Part shown: positions 17,784 to 26,686 of the stretch, piece after piece
Position numbering within the stretch: the first letter of the stretch is position 1
How the letters are laid out: the number at the start of each line of letters is the position of its first letter
NCBI GenBank assembly: GCA_963747315.1
Contig: CAVVEQ010000013.1
Span: forward strand, 1,038,156-1,102,155
Direction of reading: 5' to 3'
DNA from: CAVVEQ01 sp963747315
GTDB taxonomy: Bacteria; Chloroflexota; Anaerolineae; Anaerolineales; Anaerolineaceae
Length of the DNA: 64,000 bases
Translations under genes and position numbers: made by a program
Notes under the pieces: model-generated
Databases searched by the model: none
What the model was told of the DNA's origin: nothing
Seen by the model: the letters and a program-made list of their open reading frames with translations, nothing else

Positions 17784-18962
17784 TCAGGGGGTGGGGGTCT
17801 CGGTTGGCGTTTCTGTCGGGGTTTCAGGGGTTAGTTCGGCAGTAGGCTCCTGAGTTATTTCCTGCTGGGTGGGTTTTTTGGTGGGATCGGGGGCATTGCA
17901 TTTATTATATGCCTCTGATATCTTTTGCATCAGGTCGCCAATATCATCCGGCGGAATGCGATTAAATTGTTGAAAAACTGCATTTGCATCTTCATATCTT
18001 GCGACTGCAGTGCAAAAATCCCCTTTTGCGTATAACTGATCGCCATAGTATGCCAGCGCCATGGCATAGCGGGCAAAGGCCGTCTTGCCGTTGAAATCGG
18101 TCATGTAGGGATACGATTGATAAATGACCAGGAACTGGTCGATTACATCCTGCCAGTTGATACCCCAATTTGATGAAGCATTGATATATCTTCTTGCCCA
18201 TTCACGGGCGGTCACAGCATCTTTATCGATGGGAGCAAATTTGGAGGCCAGGTAGAGCGAGTAAATCCCCTCTTCCAATTGTCCGCCGTTCACGCCTTTA
18301 TCGGTCGAACCGAAGATCTGCTGGATCCCCAGGTTGCGCAGGACGATATAGTACATACCGTCCACTTCAACCATTCTGTGATTAATATCGGCATTTCGCA
18401 GCGACTCAAGATCCTGGAAAGCCTGCTTCCACTCCTGGTTGCGGATATTTTCCTGGGCGTTGTTGAATAATTCTTCCACCCCGCGATTATCCGGCGTGGC
18501 AGTCACCATCAGCGTCGGTGCCGCAGTAGGTTGGCGGGATTCGATCGCCTTCATCTGGGCTTCGGTGAGTTTTTCGATAACACCGGGGAAACCCGGATCC
18601 AACTGAATCACATAGGTAAATTGTACGGTTGCCAGATCGAATTTCTTCTGATCCATCATCTGTAAACCGTACTGGAAATGTTCGGCGGCTTTCGTCAGCC
18701 GTACCTGCGATTCTGCTGCCTTGCGGGCGCTGATCCCGGAGGAATATGCCAGACCTGCAGAGAGAGCGACCGAAACAATGACAATAAGAAAACCCAGAAG
18801 GATCCACCGCCCCAGCCTTCGCTTCTTCTTTGGTTCTTCCAAAGGTTCAACAGGTGGAATTAATTCCTGGTTGATCTCCGCAGTGATTTCTCCGCTGGAA
18901 AACTGCGGTGGAATTTCCGCTGCCGGGATGGGTTGAGTATCTTCTGATTTCTTCTTGGGCAT
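17784..18962 (-). CDS. Membrane-anchored tetratricopeptide-like protein
   Basis: 392 residues, family not recognised. A cytoplasmic, charged N-terminus (1-50, ending KKKRRLGR) is followed by one membrane helix (ILLGFLIVIVSVALSAGLAY, ~54-73). An extracytoplasmic helical region has TPR-like repeats (for example FQYGLQMMDQKKFDLATVQF near 96, and GDQLYAKGDFCTAVARYEDA near 305). A Thr/Pro/Glu-rich tail of TPTETPT repeats ends the protein. A second Thr/Pro linker (PTAAPTLMVTATP) separates two helical blocks. Such proteins are common in Chloroflexota genomes beside cell-envelope genes. It is transcribed after murJ with a 67-base gap. A scaffold role is a guess. Confidence 0.75.
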   Translation of the reverse strand: MPKKKSEDTQPIPAAEIPPQFSSGEITAEINQELIPPVEPLEEPKKKRRLGRWILLGFLIVIVSVALSAGLAYSSGISARKAAESQVRLTKAAEHFQYGLQMMDQKKFDLATVQFTYVIQLDPGFPGVIEKLTEAQMKAIESRQPTAAPTLMVTATPDNRGVEELFNNAQENIRNQEWKQAFQDLESLRNADINHRMVEVDGMYYIVLRNLGIQQIFGSTDKGVNGGQLEEGIYSLYLASKFAPIDKDAVTAREWARRYINASSNWGINWQDVIDQFLVIYQSYPYMTDFNGKTAFARYAMALAYYGDQLYAKGDFCTAVARYEDANAVFQQFNRIPPDDIGDLMQKISEAYNKCNAPDPTKKPTQQEITQEPTAELTPETPTETPTETPTP

Positions 18963-19029
18963 TTTGCAATTATACCGTAACTGGTTTTTCAGGATTCGGA
19001 ATAATCATCCTCTCAGAATCATCTAATCA

Positions 19030-20610
19030 TCATAACCGCAGCAGCTGCCGGCATTCCTTCCAGATGAAAGGTAGTGCTGCCGTCGTACCCAGGATCATTG
19101 CGAGGACCGAGGCTCCAAGGCTGCCAAACGGCAGCAGCAGGTAACGAATGGTCAGCAATGTGACGGCAGCAGCGGCAACGGCCGCCAGGATGCTCCGACC
19201 GATCGTGCTCATCCCCTGGGTATCGGGGTGAAAGATCTTTTTCCATCGGGATGAAAGCGAAGCAGGTTCTGCGCCACGGAAGAATAGCTGCCAGGAGAGG
19301 ATCATCAGAAGTAGGCAGGCTTCGATCGTGAATGAAAGCGAATCTCCCAGGGAAATTCCCATCACCCCCACCCTGCGGGAAAAAACCACCCCGAAAATGA
19401 TATACATAAGCCCGTTTATTCCAGCAAGGATCATTGGGGTCACCGCGTTCTGCCTGGCATAAAAAGAACGGCTAGCTATTTCCATTAGGCAGTGCCCGAG
19501 CAATCCGACCAGGAAGCCGCGGGTGACCCACATGAGGAGGGAGGTCTGCGCTTGGTTGAAATTAAACACAACCTTAACCAGCGGTTCCAGCCCGATTGAG
19601 AGGATCACCGCAATTGGGATTGCGAAAGCGATAAGCACCCGGGCTGCTTTTTCCATTAAAGTCTTAAACTGCATCAGGTTTTCCGTGGAAGCCAGTTGGG
19701 AAATTGTAGGCAGGAGCGCAGTCGCGATGGCTGTTCCCAGGAGGGTTTGGGGTACCTGCTGGATCATCCAGCCATAAGTCAGGGCAGAAACAGCCCCCGT
19801 GGAAAAATGAGAAGCAAGGTTATCCCTGGCGATGAAGGTGAGTTGCAGGAAAAAAACCGTCACCATCCTCGGACCCATCAATCGCAGGATCTGAATCACC
19901 CGAGGATCCTGGAATCCGAATCCAGGGGTCCAGTGGAATTTGTATAGGATCAACCCTGGGATTTGAATGGCAAGATGAAACGCCGCACCGAGGATCACCC
20001 CATACACCAGGCCATAGATTCCCAAACCGAATGCTGGCAAGGTGATTGAGCCAAAGGTGTAAGGCTTGGCAGGCGCAAGGATCAACGCGCCAAAGATTTG
20101 ACCAATATTGTAGAAAATCGGTGCCATTGCTGGAAATAGAAAGTGCTGATTCGCCTGTAAACCGGCAATCACCATCCCGCTTACAGAGAATATTAGTGTG
20201 GCAATCAAGTTCAAACGCATAATTTGAACCACCTCAGCTTGCATTACCGGGGTAAAACCGGGAGCGATGATTTTTTGCACGATGGGAACCGCGAAAATCG
20301 CCACCAACACTGCCAGGGAAGCAGTGACCATGAAAACCAAATTGGCTATCCGGCTGAAGACTATCCAGAGGGATTCCCGATTCTCTTTTGCCAGAACTTC
20401 CGAAAGCACCGGGATGAGCGCCAGGGCAAGCGCGCCGCTGGAAAAAAGGGCGAATAACATATCCGGTAAATTGTTGGCTACGTTGAAAGCATCTAAGGGC
20501 GCAGTTAAACCAAACTGGCGAGCGATGATCACCTGTCGGATGATCGCGAATACCTTATCCAGGGCGAAAAAAAAGGAGATCAGAAGTGCTGCGCGGGTTA
20601 GCCTGGTCAT
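19030..20610 (-). CDS. murJ: Lipid II flippase MurJ
   Basis: 526 residues with about 14 hydrophobic segments, the size of the MOP-superfamily flippase that moves lipid II across the membrane for peptidoglycan synthesis. The N-terminus carries family signatures: ARQFGLTAPLDAFNVANNLPD near 30 and FSSGALALALIPVLSE near 56. Others include GWMIQQVPQTLLGTAIATALLPTIS near 280. Hydrophobicity and these motifs separate it from polysaccharide flippases. It precedes the anchored TPR-like gene on the same strand and is divergent from the Fur-family gene, with 132 bases between their starts. Confidence 0.93.
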   Translation of the reverse strand: MTRLTRAALLISFFFALDKVFAIIRQVIIARQFGLTAPLDAFNVANNLPDMLFALFSSGALALALIPVLSEVLAKENRESLWIVFSRIANLVFMVTASLAVLVAIFAVPIVQKIIAPGFTPVMQAEVVQIMRLNLIATLIFSVSGMVIAGLQANQHFLFPAMAPIFYNIGQIFGALILAPAKPYTFGSITLPAFGLGIYGLVYGVILGAAFHLAIQIPGLILYKFHWTPGFGFQDPRVIQILRLMGPRMVTVFFLQLTFIARDNLASHFSTGAVSALTYGWMIQQVPQTLLGTAIATALLPTISQLASTENLMQFKTLMEKAARVLIAFAIPIAVILSIGLEPLVKVVFNFNQAQTSLLMWVTRGFLVGLLGHCLMEIASRSFYARQNAVTPMILAGINGLMYIIFGVVFSRRVGVMGISLGDSLSFTIEACLLLMILSWQLFFRGAEPASLSSRWKKIFHPDTQGMSTIGRSILAAVAAAAVTLLTIRYLLLPFGSLGASVLAMILGTTAALPFIWKECRQLLRL

Positions 20611-20715
20611 GGTTGTTTGTGACGGATTCCCAATTGTTCCAATTTTGAACCTGTCGATCCGGCTCGGATAGAAATTGTATTATAGAATCCCCCTTTTTTT
20701 GTTGGAATAATTCAG

Positions 20716-20735
20716 TATAATGATAATGATTATCA
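20716..20735 (+). promoter_or_regulatory. Perfect 7-1-7 Fur-type box overlapping a -10 element
   Basis: TGATAATGATTATCA at 20721-20735 is two heptamers, TGATAAT and ATTATCA, around one base. This is the Fur-box consensus and ends 7 bases before the start codon of the Fur-family gene. It overlaps TATAAT at 20716-20721, so binding would block transcription of the whole zinc operon. No clear -35 or Shine-Dalgarno is visible. Confidence 0.85.
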
Positions 20736-20742
20736 TTTTCAA

Positions 20743-21165
20743 ATGGCTAACACACCTACCACCTGGCCTCAAAAATTCGACAACGGCGGTTACCGGTTGA
20801 CCGGTGCCAGACAAATGATCGTGGATGTTATTTTCAGCAGCGACCGGGCACTTACTCCGACAGATATTTTTATTGAAGCCCGCGCCCGGGGCAAACCTTT
20901 AGGCCTGGTTACGGTCTATCGGACCCTGGAGAAATTGGAAGAAAATCATCTCGTGGAGCGTGTTCACCAGGAGAATGGCTGCCATGCCTACCTCCGTGCA
21001 GCGAATGGACACGAACACATCTTACTCTGCACGCATTGCGGGAAAACTTTTTTTTTCGCCGGAGATGACCTTACCAACCTGATAGAAAGAGTTGCTCAAC
21101 AGAGCGGATTCAGCATCCAGGAGCACTGGTTGCAATTGCATGGCTTATGCCCAGAATGTCAATAA
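20743..21165 (+). CDS. Fur-family metalloregulator (probably Zur)
   Basis: 140 residues, the full family length. A winged-helix DNA-binding half (~15-85, with LTPTDIFIEARARGKPLGLVTVYRTLEKL as its core, starting near 36) is followed by the dimerisation and metal half. The structural zinc CxxC pairs are visible in LLCTHCGKTF (near 97) and GLCPECQ at the C-terminus. Regulatory-site ligands are in NGHEHILLC. The operon encodes a zinc transporter, so zinc is the likely co-repressor, but the operator is of the iron-Fur type. From sequence alone I cannot separate Zur, Fur and PerR. Translation starts with almost no leader. Confidence 0.9.
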   Translation: MANTPTTWPQKFDNGGYRLTGARQMIVDVIFSSDRALTPTDIFIEARARGKPLGLVTVYRTLEKLEENHLVERVHQENGCHAYLRAANGHEHILLCTHCGKTFFFAGDDLTNLIERVAQQSGFSIQEHWLQLHGLCPECQ

Positions 21166-21228
21166 TCTCCTCGCCATACCATTACCTTGAGAAGACGGGA
21201 TGGAAGAGTGACTAAAAAGGACCAATTA

Positions 21229-22629
21229 ATGAAAAAGGTGATCTTCAAAAGCGTCATACTGCTCGCAGTGGCTAGTATGGTGATATCGGCTTGCCAACAG
21301 GTGCCACAGTCAACCACGGTTGAGACCGAGATGGATCATTCCAAAAAACCATCCGCTTCAGATACTAAGGTGTTAGCGGTCGAATCCTTCCTGGCTGATA
21401 TCGCCCAACAAGTTGCTGGCGACCGGGCACAGATCGGGTCGCTGATACCTTTGGGGATTGACCCCCACGCCTTCGAGCCAACGCCGCAGGATGTGGCAAA
21501 AATCACCGATAGCCAGGTATTGATCATTAATGGGGCTGGTTTCGAGGGATGGCTGGCAGAAACCCTTGAAAATGCCGGGGAAGAGCAACAGGTCATCGAG
21601 GCTGCCGCTGGTTTGACCAGCCGTGGGGCACGCGAAGGCGAAGAGGCAGTCATGTCGCCGGAGGAAAAAGCAGAACAGGTTTGCATGGCGTTAGCCAACA
21701 TGACCGCCGAAGAAGAAATCGCAGCAGGAAGCGATGCTGCCAGCGCTGCTGAATTGCAAAATGAAGTTGAACACGATCTCGAGGCGGAAGCGCAAGAACA
21801 CGAAGCTGAACTGCTCTCTCTCAAACTCAACCCAGTTGGTGGTGGTTATGAAGGGTTTATCCTATTCGAAGTTGCCGAAAATGGTGAATATGTCGTTGCG
21901 GCCAATGGAGGTACGCTGACCGTAATCGGTGCGGATGGTATGCCAATGGAAGTAGAAGAAACACTGCCGGTTAATTGTGCTGGTCTGAACGTTGGCATCT
22001 TACTCGATCTGGAACCGGGTAAGTATACGATAGCCCTGAGTGGTCTGGCTGTGGAGAAGACGCCCTTCTTTGTTGGTTCATTGGGAGGGCACAACCATGA
22101 GGGTGATCCGCACTTCTGGCTCGACCCGAACAACGTCATCAAGTATGTTGAGAATATTCGCGATGGATTGATAATCGCAGACCCTTCCGGTATGGATGCG
22201 TACAATCAAAATGCTGCTGCCTACATTACCAAGCTCAACGACCTGGATTCTTGGATCAACGAGCAGGTCTCAGATATTCCGGAAGAACGCCGCAAGATCG
22301 TCACCAATCACGAGAGCTTCGGATATTTCGCTGACCGCTATGGCTTTCAGATCATCGGTACGATAATTCCCTCCGTCAACACCGGCGCTTCGCCATCAGC
22401 GCAGCAGATGGCCCGCCTGGTAGACCACATTCGAGGAACAGGTGCGATAGCCATCTTTTTAGAAACCGGATCAAATCCGCAACTGGCCGAACAGATTGCC
22501 ACTGAAACTGGGATCAAGGTTGTTTCGAAGCTGTACACTCACTCGATCACTGAAGCCAGCGGTGAAGCACCAACCTATATAGATATGATGAAGTACAATG
22601 TTCAAACGATTGTTGAGGCCTTGAAGTAA
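21229..22629 (+). CDS. znuA: Zinc ABC transporter substrate-binding lipoprotein with inserted domain
   Basis: 466 residues from the ATG at 21229 (AAAAAGGA upstream); a TTG 42 bases earlier is less likely. The signal peptide ends in a lipobox VISAC (Cys22). Metal ligands of the cluster A-I family are His80 (GIDPHAFEPTP), His295 (DPHFWLDP), His361 (TNHESFGYF) and an acidic residue in LETGSNPQ (near 412). Family members have about 300 residues. Here ~150 extra residues (~135-285) lie between the first two His. They comprise a Glu/Ala-rich helical stretch, then a beta-rich module with Cys152 and Cys250, ending in GGHNHEGD. The start of znuC abuts the stop. Confidence 0.93.
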   Translation: MKKVIFKSVILLAVASMVISACQQVPQSTTVETEMDHSKKPSASDTKVLAVESFLADIAQQVAGDRAQIGSLIPLGIDPHAFEPTPQDVAKITDSQVLIINGAGFEGWLAETLENAGEEQQVIEAAAGLTSRGAREGEEAVMSPEEKAEQVCMALANMTAEEEIAAGSDAASAAELQNEVEHDLEAEAQEHEAELLSLKLNPVGGGYEGFILFEVAENGEYVVAANGGTLTVIGADGMPMEVEETLPVNCAGLNVGILLDLEPGKYTIALSGLAVEKTPFFVGSLGGHNHEGDPHFWLDPNNVIKYVENIRDGLIIADPSGMDAYNQNAAAYITKLNDLDSWINEQVSDIPEERRKIVTNHESFGYFADRYGFQIIGTIIPSVNTGASPSAQQMARLVDHIRGTGAIAIFLETGSNPQLAEQIATETGIKVVSKLYTHSITEASGEAPTYIDMMKYNVQTIVEALK

Positions 22630-23402
22630 TGTTTTCAGTTGAAAACCGGCTTGTTTTAGAAAATGTTTCCGCAGGATACAACGGCGGACGTGTGCTTGAT
22701 GATTTGACTTTGCAGGTGGTGCATGGGGGGCAGGTTGCTGTTGTTGGTCCTAACGGAGCAGGTAAAACCACTTTATTTAAAGTGCTGGTGGGATTGCTTC
22801 CATTGCGTAGTGGTCAAATTCTGATCCATGGCCAGCCGCTTGGCACGCACACAGACTGCGTAGCGTATGTGCCTCAGCGTAGCGAAGTGGACTGGCGTTT
22901 TCCGTTAACGGTAACCGATGTAGTGATGATGGGCCGCTACAACCGTCAGGGTTGGCTACGCCGGCCTGACCAGAATGATCGCACCGCGGTCCAGCGTGCC
23001 CTTGAACAGATGGGGATCGCTGATCTTACCCGACGCGCAATTGGGGATCTTTCGGGCGGGCAGCAGCAACGCGTCTTTCTGGCGCGGGCATTGGCGCAAG
23101 AGCCGCATATCCTGCTAATGGACGAGCCTTTCACCGGAGTCGACGCTGCCACCCAGGAAACCACTTTGGCTTTGCTCAATCAGCTCAAGGCACAGCAAGT
23201 CACTGTGCTTGTTTCTACCCACGATTTGAGGATGGCAGTTGAGCGTTTTCAGAATGTGTTGTTACTCAACCAAAGGTTGATTGCATATGGACCGGCACAG
23301 GAAGTGCTTTCGCCATCCGCCATCCAGCAGGCGTTTGGTGGACGGGTTATGTTTGTGGGTGATGTTGCCATAGTGGATGAGTGCTGTCCACCCGAAGGAT
23401 AA
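22629..23402 (+). CDS. znuC: Zinc ABC transporter ATP-binding protein
   Basis: 257 residues. Complete ATPase: Walker A GPNGAGKTT near 38, Q-loop in YVPQRSEVDW near 81, signature LSGGQQQRV near 141, Walker B ILLMDEPFTGVD near 160 and the switch His in STHDLRMA near 197. VPQRSEVDWRFPLTVTDVVMMGRY is typical of manganese/zinc (cluster 9) importers. The ATG overlaps the last base of the znuA stop, so the genes are translationally coupled. It energises uptake through ZnuB. Confidence 0.95.
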   Translation: MFSVENRLVLENVSAGYNGGRVLDDLTLQVVHGGQVAVVGPNGAGKTTLFKVLVGLLPLRSGQILIHGQPLGTHTDCVAYVPQRSEVDWRFPLTVTDVVMMGRYNRQGWLRRPDQNDRTAVQRALEQMGIADLTRRAIGDLSGGQQQRVFLARALAQEPHILLMDEPFTGVDAATQETTLALLNQLKAQQVTVLVSTHDLRMAVERFQNVLLLNQRLIAYGPAQEVLSPSAIQQAFGGRVMFVGDVAIVDECCPPEG

Positions 23403-23409
23403 TGAAAAC

Positions 23410-24249
23410 ATGCTGGAATGGTTGTCTACTCCCTTGGCTTATACCTTCATGCAGCGAGGACTGCTGGCATCGCTGATTGTTGGTATAGTCTGCGCCATCA
23501 TCGGATGTTATGTGGTCCTGCGTGGTATGGCCTTTTTAGGAGATGCTCTGGCTCACGCTATTTTGCCTGGTATTGCTATTGCGTATTTACTACAAGGAAA
23601 TCTTATGTTGGGTGCGCTAGCGGCGGCAGTAGCGGTAGCCTTGCTCATTGGCATGTTTTCACGCAAGGGTACAATTCGTGAGGACACCGCGATTGGAATA
23701 ATGTTCGCTGCCGCACTCTCGCTCGGAGTAGCATTAATCAGCAGCATTCGTACCTATGCGGTAGACCTTAGTCATATCTTGTTTGGGAATGTATTGGGCG
23801 TGTCGTCATCGGATTTATTATTGGCAAGCGGGTTGGGTTTATTTGTCCTGATCACAATCGCAGTTCTTTATAAGCCCTTCCTGGTGATTTCCTTCGATCC
23901 AGTTTTGGCTGCCACACTACGCTGGCCAGCGGAGTTGCTGCGAATTGTGCTGCTTATATTGCTTGCGCTGACGATTGTTGTCTCGCTCCAAACCGTGGGG
24001 GTAGGATTGGTAGCAGCCATGCTCGTCACCCCGGCAGCCTCTGCGTACCTGCTTACTCACCGACTACCAACCATGATGGCGGTTTCCGCAGCCATCGGGG
24101 CACTGTCCGGGGTTCTCGGTATCTATATAAGTTTTTATTGGGATGTATCCTCCGGTGCAGCCATCGTTCTGGTGGCAACACTGATCTTTTTCATTGTTTT
24201 CCTGGTGGCTCCGCAAAAAGGGCTTGTCTGGCAGCGAAGGAGGAAATGA
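23410..24249 (+). CDS. znuB: Zinc ABC transporter permease
   Basis: 279 residues from the ATG at 23410, which has GAAGGA ten bases upstream. An in-frame ATG at 23377 would overlap znuC by 26 bases. About 8-9 membrane helices of the ABC-3 family. Characteristic: GCYVVLRGMAFLGDALAHAILPGIA near 38, the ATPase-coupling segment. The stop overlaps the next gene's region (AAATGATG), pointing to coupling with the RsmI-like gene. Manganese is a possible alternative substrate, though a Zn-type binding protein and a Fur-family gene precede it. Confidence 0.94.
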   Translation: MLEWLSTPLAYTFMQRGLLASLIVGIVCAIIGCYVVLRGMAFLGDALAHAILPGIAIAYLLQGNLMLGALAAAVAVALLIGMFSRKGTIREDTAIGIMFAAALSLGVALISSIRTYAVDLSHILFGNVLGVSSSDLLLASGLGLFVLITIAVLYKPFLVISFDPVLAATLRWPAELLRIVLLILLALTIVVSLQTVGVGLVAAMLVTPAASAYLLTHRLPTMMAVSAAIGALSGVLGIYISFYWDVSSGAAIVLVATLIFFIVFLVAPQKGLVWQRRRK

Positions 24250-24935
24250 TGCCTGCAATTGCCAGGAAACCCGGTTCGTTGTACGTGGTTGCTACCCCCA
24301 TTGGTAATTATCAGGATATCACCCTGCGCGCTCTTGAAATTCTAAAATCTGTGAGCGCCGTAGTTTGTGAGGAGCATCGTGAAGGATCCATCCTGATGAA
24401 AAAACTGGGGATCGGGTTAGTGGAGTTGATTCCTTTAAACGAGCATAACGAGAAGGAGAAAGCACAGGAATTGATCACAAGGTTGTGGCAGGGGCAATCG
24501 CTCGCGTTGATCTCGGATTGCGGTACGCCGGTTTTCTCGGATCCTGGCAGCAAATTGATCGCCCAGGCGGTTCAAGCCGGCGTCCGGGTGGTACCTGTTC
24601 CCGGGGCTTCTTCGCTCATGGCCGCACTTTCCATCCTGGATTCCCCCCTGGAGCGATTCTTCTTCGCCGGCTTTCTGCCGCGCGATCCACGCGAAAGAAC
24701 CCGGGAACTTACCCGTTTAAGAGACACCCGGCTGCCGCTCATCCTGATGGATACTCCGTACAGGCTGAACTCCCTTCTCGGGGATGTTGAAAAAACATTC
24801 GGTCCCCGACAGATGTGCACGCTTGCTACCAATTTAACCCTTCCCGACGAAAAAATCTATCGGGGTGCGGTGAAACAAATCCTCTCCGAGGTTGCCGGTC
24901 GCAAAGCTGAGTTCATCCTGATACTCCAGCGCTAA
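24249..24935 (+). CDS. rsmI: RsmI-like SAM-dependent methyltransferase, short form
   Basis: 228 residues from the ATG at 24249, five bases after AGGAGG; the adjacent ATG at 24246 is too close to it. It is a tetrapyrrole-methylase-fold protein resembling the 16S rRNA 2'-O-methyltransferase RsmI. Shared features are LYVVATPIGNYQDITLRA, the SAM loop GTPVFSDPG and VVPVPGASSLMAALS. RsmI has about 280 residues with a C-terminal extension, missing here. In place of the usual acidic EDTR motif it has CEEHREGS. It overlaps znuB and may simply ride on its promoter. The target could differ from that of canonical RsmI. Confidence 0.8.
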   Translation: MPAIARKPGSLYVVATPIGNYQDITLRALEILKSVSAVVCEEHREGSILMKKLGIGLVELIPLNEHNEKEKAQELITRLWQGQSLALISDCGTPVFSDPGSKLIAQAVQAGVRVVPVPGASSLMAALSILDSPLERFFFAGFLPRDPRERTRELTRLRDTRLPLILMDTPYRLNSLLGDVEKTFGPRQMCTLATNLTLPDEKIYRGAVKQILSEVAGRKAEFILILQR

Positions 24936-25009
24936 ATCATTCCATCTCTTTTTGCAACTATTCACTCCATGTTCCGTAATCATGACAGATAATAAAAATG
25001 GAGGAAGAA

Positions 25010-25795
25010 ATGAAAAAATACTTGGTTTTACCTTTGCTGGTTGTATTGATTCTTGGGCTCTCCGCTTGCAGTATTTTGCCCCGGGTGGAACCTGGAATCC
25101 AGATCACGGAAACCAGGGATGTCAGCGGATTCCATGCAATCGTTTTTGATGCTGCCGGGAGAATGATGATCACTCAAGGGGATACTGAATCTCTCACGAT
25201 CGAGGCAGGGCGTAATATCATGCCGCATATAATAACTGAAGTGAAGGACGGGGTTTTGTTCATCCGCATGGATGAACCGCGTTGGAACATGGCGATCCCC
25301 AAACCTGTTCAATATACGCTGGTTGTTAAAGAGTTGGATGATATCGCCATTTCCGGAGCAGGGGATATCAAGCTTGAAAACCTTGAAAGCTCATCGATGG
25401 AGATCGATCTGAGCGGAGCAGGTAATTTCGAAGTAGGGAGTCTACTGGCTGATTCCCTGGATATTAGTCTTAGCGGTGCTGGCAACATCGATATCTCCGA
25501 TCTCAAAGTTGCTTCACTGGATGCCACATTAAGTGGCGCCGGTAACTTCAGCCTGGCGGGGGCAGCACCTGATCAAACCGCGTTGCTCGCCGGACTTGGA
25601 AGTTATCAGGCAGGTGATCTGGAATCCGCCCGAGTAACGGTGGAGGTTGCGGGGGCGAGTGGTGCGACGGTTTGGGCAACCGAATCGCTAAAAGTGATCA
25701 TTTCCGGTGCGGGATCCGTTGAGTATTACGGATCACCGCAGGTATCGCAGGATGTGAATGGCGTGGGATCTGTTCGCAATTTGGGCGACAAGTAA
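25010..25795 (+). CDS. Putative lipoprotein with DUF2807 (head GIN) domain
   Basis: 261 residues from the ATG at 25010, with GGAGGA just upstream; the ATG at 24998 is inside that RBS. A signal peptide ends in lipobox LGLSACS. The rest is a right-handed beta-solenoid of repeated SGAGN/SGAGD turns (for example ISGAGDIKLENLESS, LSGAGNFEVG, LSGAGNIDIS, LSGAGNFSLAG), the DUF2807 pattern. The function is unknown; many family members are auto-transporter-like surface or adhesion-related proteins. It is followed by a terminator and has its own gap on both sides, so it is monocistronic. Confidence 0.88.
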   Translation: MKKYLVLPLLVVLILGLSACSILPRVEPGIQITETRDVSGFHAIVFDAAGRMMITQGDTESLTIEAGRNIMPHIITEVKDGVLFIRMDEPRWNMAIPKPVQYTLVVKELDDIAISGAGDIKLENLESSSMEIDLSGAGNFEVGSLLADSLDISLSGAGNIDISDLKVASLDATLSGAGNFSLAGAAPDQTALLAGLGSYQAGDLESARVTVEVAGASGATVWATESLKVIISGAGSVEYYGSPQVSQDVNGVGSVRNLGDK

Positions 25796-25811
25796 ATCGA
25801 AATGACCTGAG

Positions 25812-25842
25812 AATAGAACCGGATTTACCGGTTCTATTTATT
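25812..25842 (+). terminator. Intrinsic terminator of the DUF2807 gene
   Basis: AATAGAACCGG (25812-25822) pairs with CCGGTTCTATT (25828-25838), an 11-base stem with a 5-base loop, followed by TATTT. Confidence 0.8.
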
Positions 25843-25843
25843 T

Positions 25844-25881
25844 AAACCGACCGGTTTGTTTTTTTCTTATCATCTTATAAT
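25844..25881 (+). promoter_or_regulatory. Candidate TetR-type operator and promoter of the ABC operon
   Basis: The inverted repeat AAACCG-AC-CGGTTT (25844-25857) precedes TATAAT at 25876-25881, overlapping the -35 region. It resembles short TetR-family operators. No TetR gene lies in the window. Confidence 0.4.
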
Positions 25882-25952
25882 CTTCATCGGGTGAAAAAAC
25901 ATTAAAATTCTTCTCTGCAAACAACGAATACTTCGCCGGGGTAAATCGAAAA

Positions 25953-26684
25953 GTGAGCAAGTCGTTTGAACCATTGATCCACCTTCAGCAAGTTAAGAAA
26001 ATATACGAGACAGCTGCAGGTGATTTTACAGCCTTGAAAGATATCTCCCTCAAGATTCATGAGGGAGAATTCTTTGGCATTTTGGGAAAATCCGGCGCCG
26101 GAAAAACTACCTTACTAAATATGATCACCGGGGTGGACCACCTCTCCTCTGGTGAAGTCCTGATCGGGAAACCCGGCTCCGAAGTTTCAGTCCACTCTCT
26201 GGATGAAGACCAGTTGGCACTCTGGCGGGGCAAAAACCTTGGCGTTGTTTTCCAATCCTTCCAGCTTCTTCCGATGCTGACCCTGGTGGAGAATATCATG
26301 CTCCCGCTTGATCTTTGCGGGTTGTATCGTCCCGCTGAAAGCCGGGAGCGGGCGATCGAACTTCTAAAATTGGTTGAACTCGAAGAGCATGCCCGGAAGA
26401 CACCCAAAGCCATTTCAGGCGGGCAGCAACAACGGGTTTCCATCGCCCGGGCATTGGCAACGGACCCGCCAATTCTCGTTGCAGATGAACCGACAGGCAG
26501 TCTGGATTCCATTACGGCCGATCATATTTTCGCGATTTTTGAACACCTGGTGAGTTCAGGGAAAACAATCGTGATGGTAACGCACGATTCAGTTCTGACC
26601 CCCCGATTCACCAGGCATGTTGTCCTCCATGATGGGGAGATCATGCCAAACGGTGCGAATAATGAAAAAAGGGAAGCCAGTTAG
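25953..26684 (+). CDS. ABC ATPase, LolD/MacB type
   Basis: 243 residues from a GTG start at 25953. All catalytic motifs are intact: Walker A GKSGAGKTT near 46, Q-loop VVFQSFQLLPMLT near 92, signature SGGQQQRVSIARAL near 151, Walker B ILVADEPTGSLDS near 173 and switch His in MVTHDSVL. The pattern (LWRGKNLGVVFQSFQLLP) belongs to the LolD/MacB/FtsE group, which works with FtsX-type permeases in mechanotransmission rather than substrate import. It starts a four-gene set: this ATPase, a second ATPase, a cNMP-domain protein and a large permease. Confidence 0.94.
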   Translation: MSKSFEPLIHLQQVKKIYETAAGDFTALKDISLKIHEGEFFGILGKSGAGKTTLLNMITGVDHLSSGEVLIGKPGSEVSVHSLDEDQLALWRGKNLGVVFQSFQLLPMLTLVENIMLPLDLCGLYRPAESRERAIELLKLVELEEHARKTPKAISGGQQQRVSIARALATDPPILVADEPTGSLDSITADHIFAIFEHLVSSGKTIVMVTHDSVLTPRFTRHVVLHDGEIMPNGANNEKREAS

Positions 26685-26686
26685 CC

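Noticed and set aside
21187..21228. Upstream TTG start of znuA
   Set aside because: No RBS and residues (RRRDGRVTKKDQL) that would spoil the lipoprotein signal; ATG 21229 has a good RBS.
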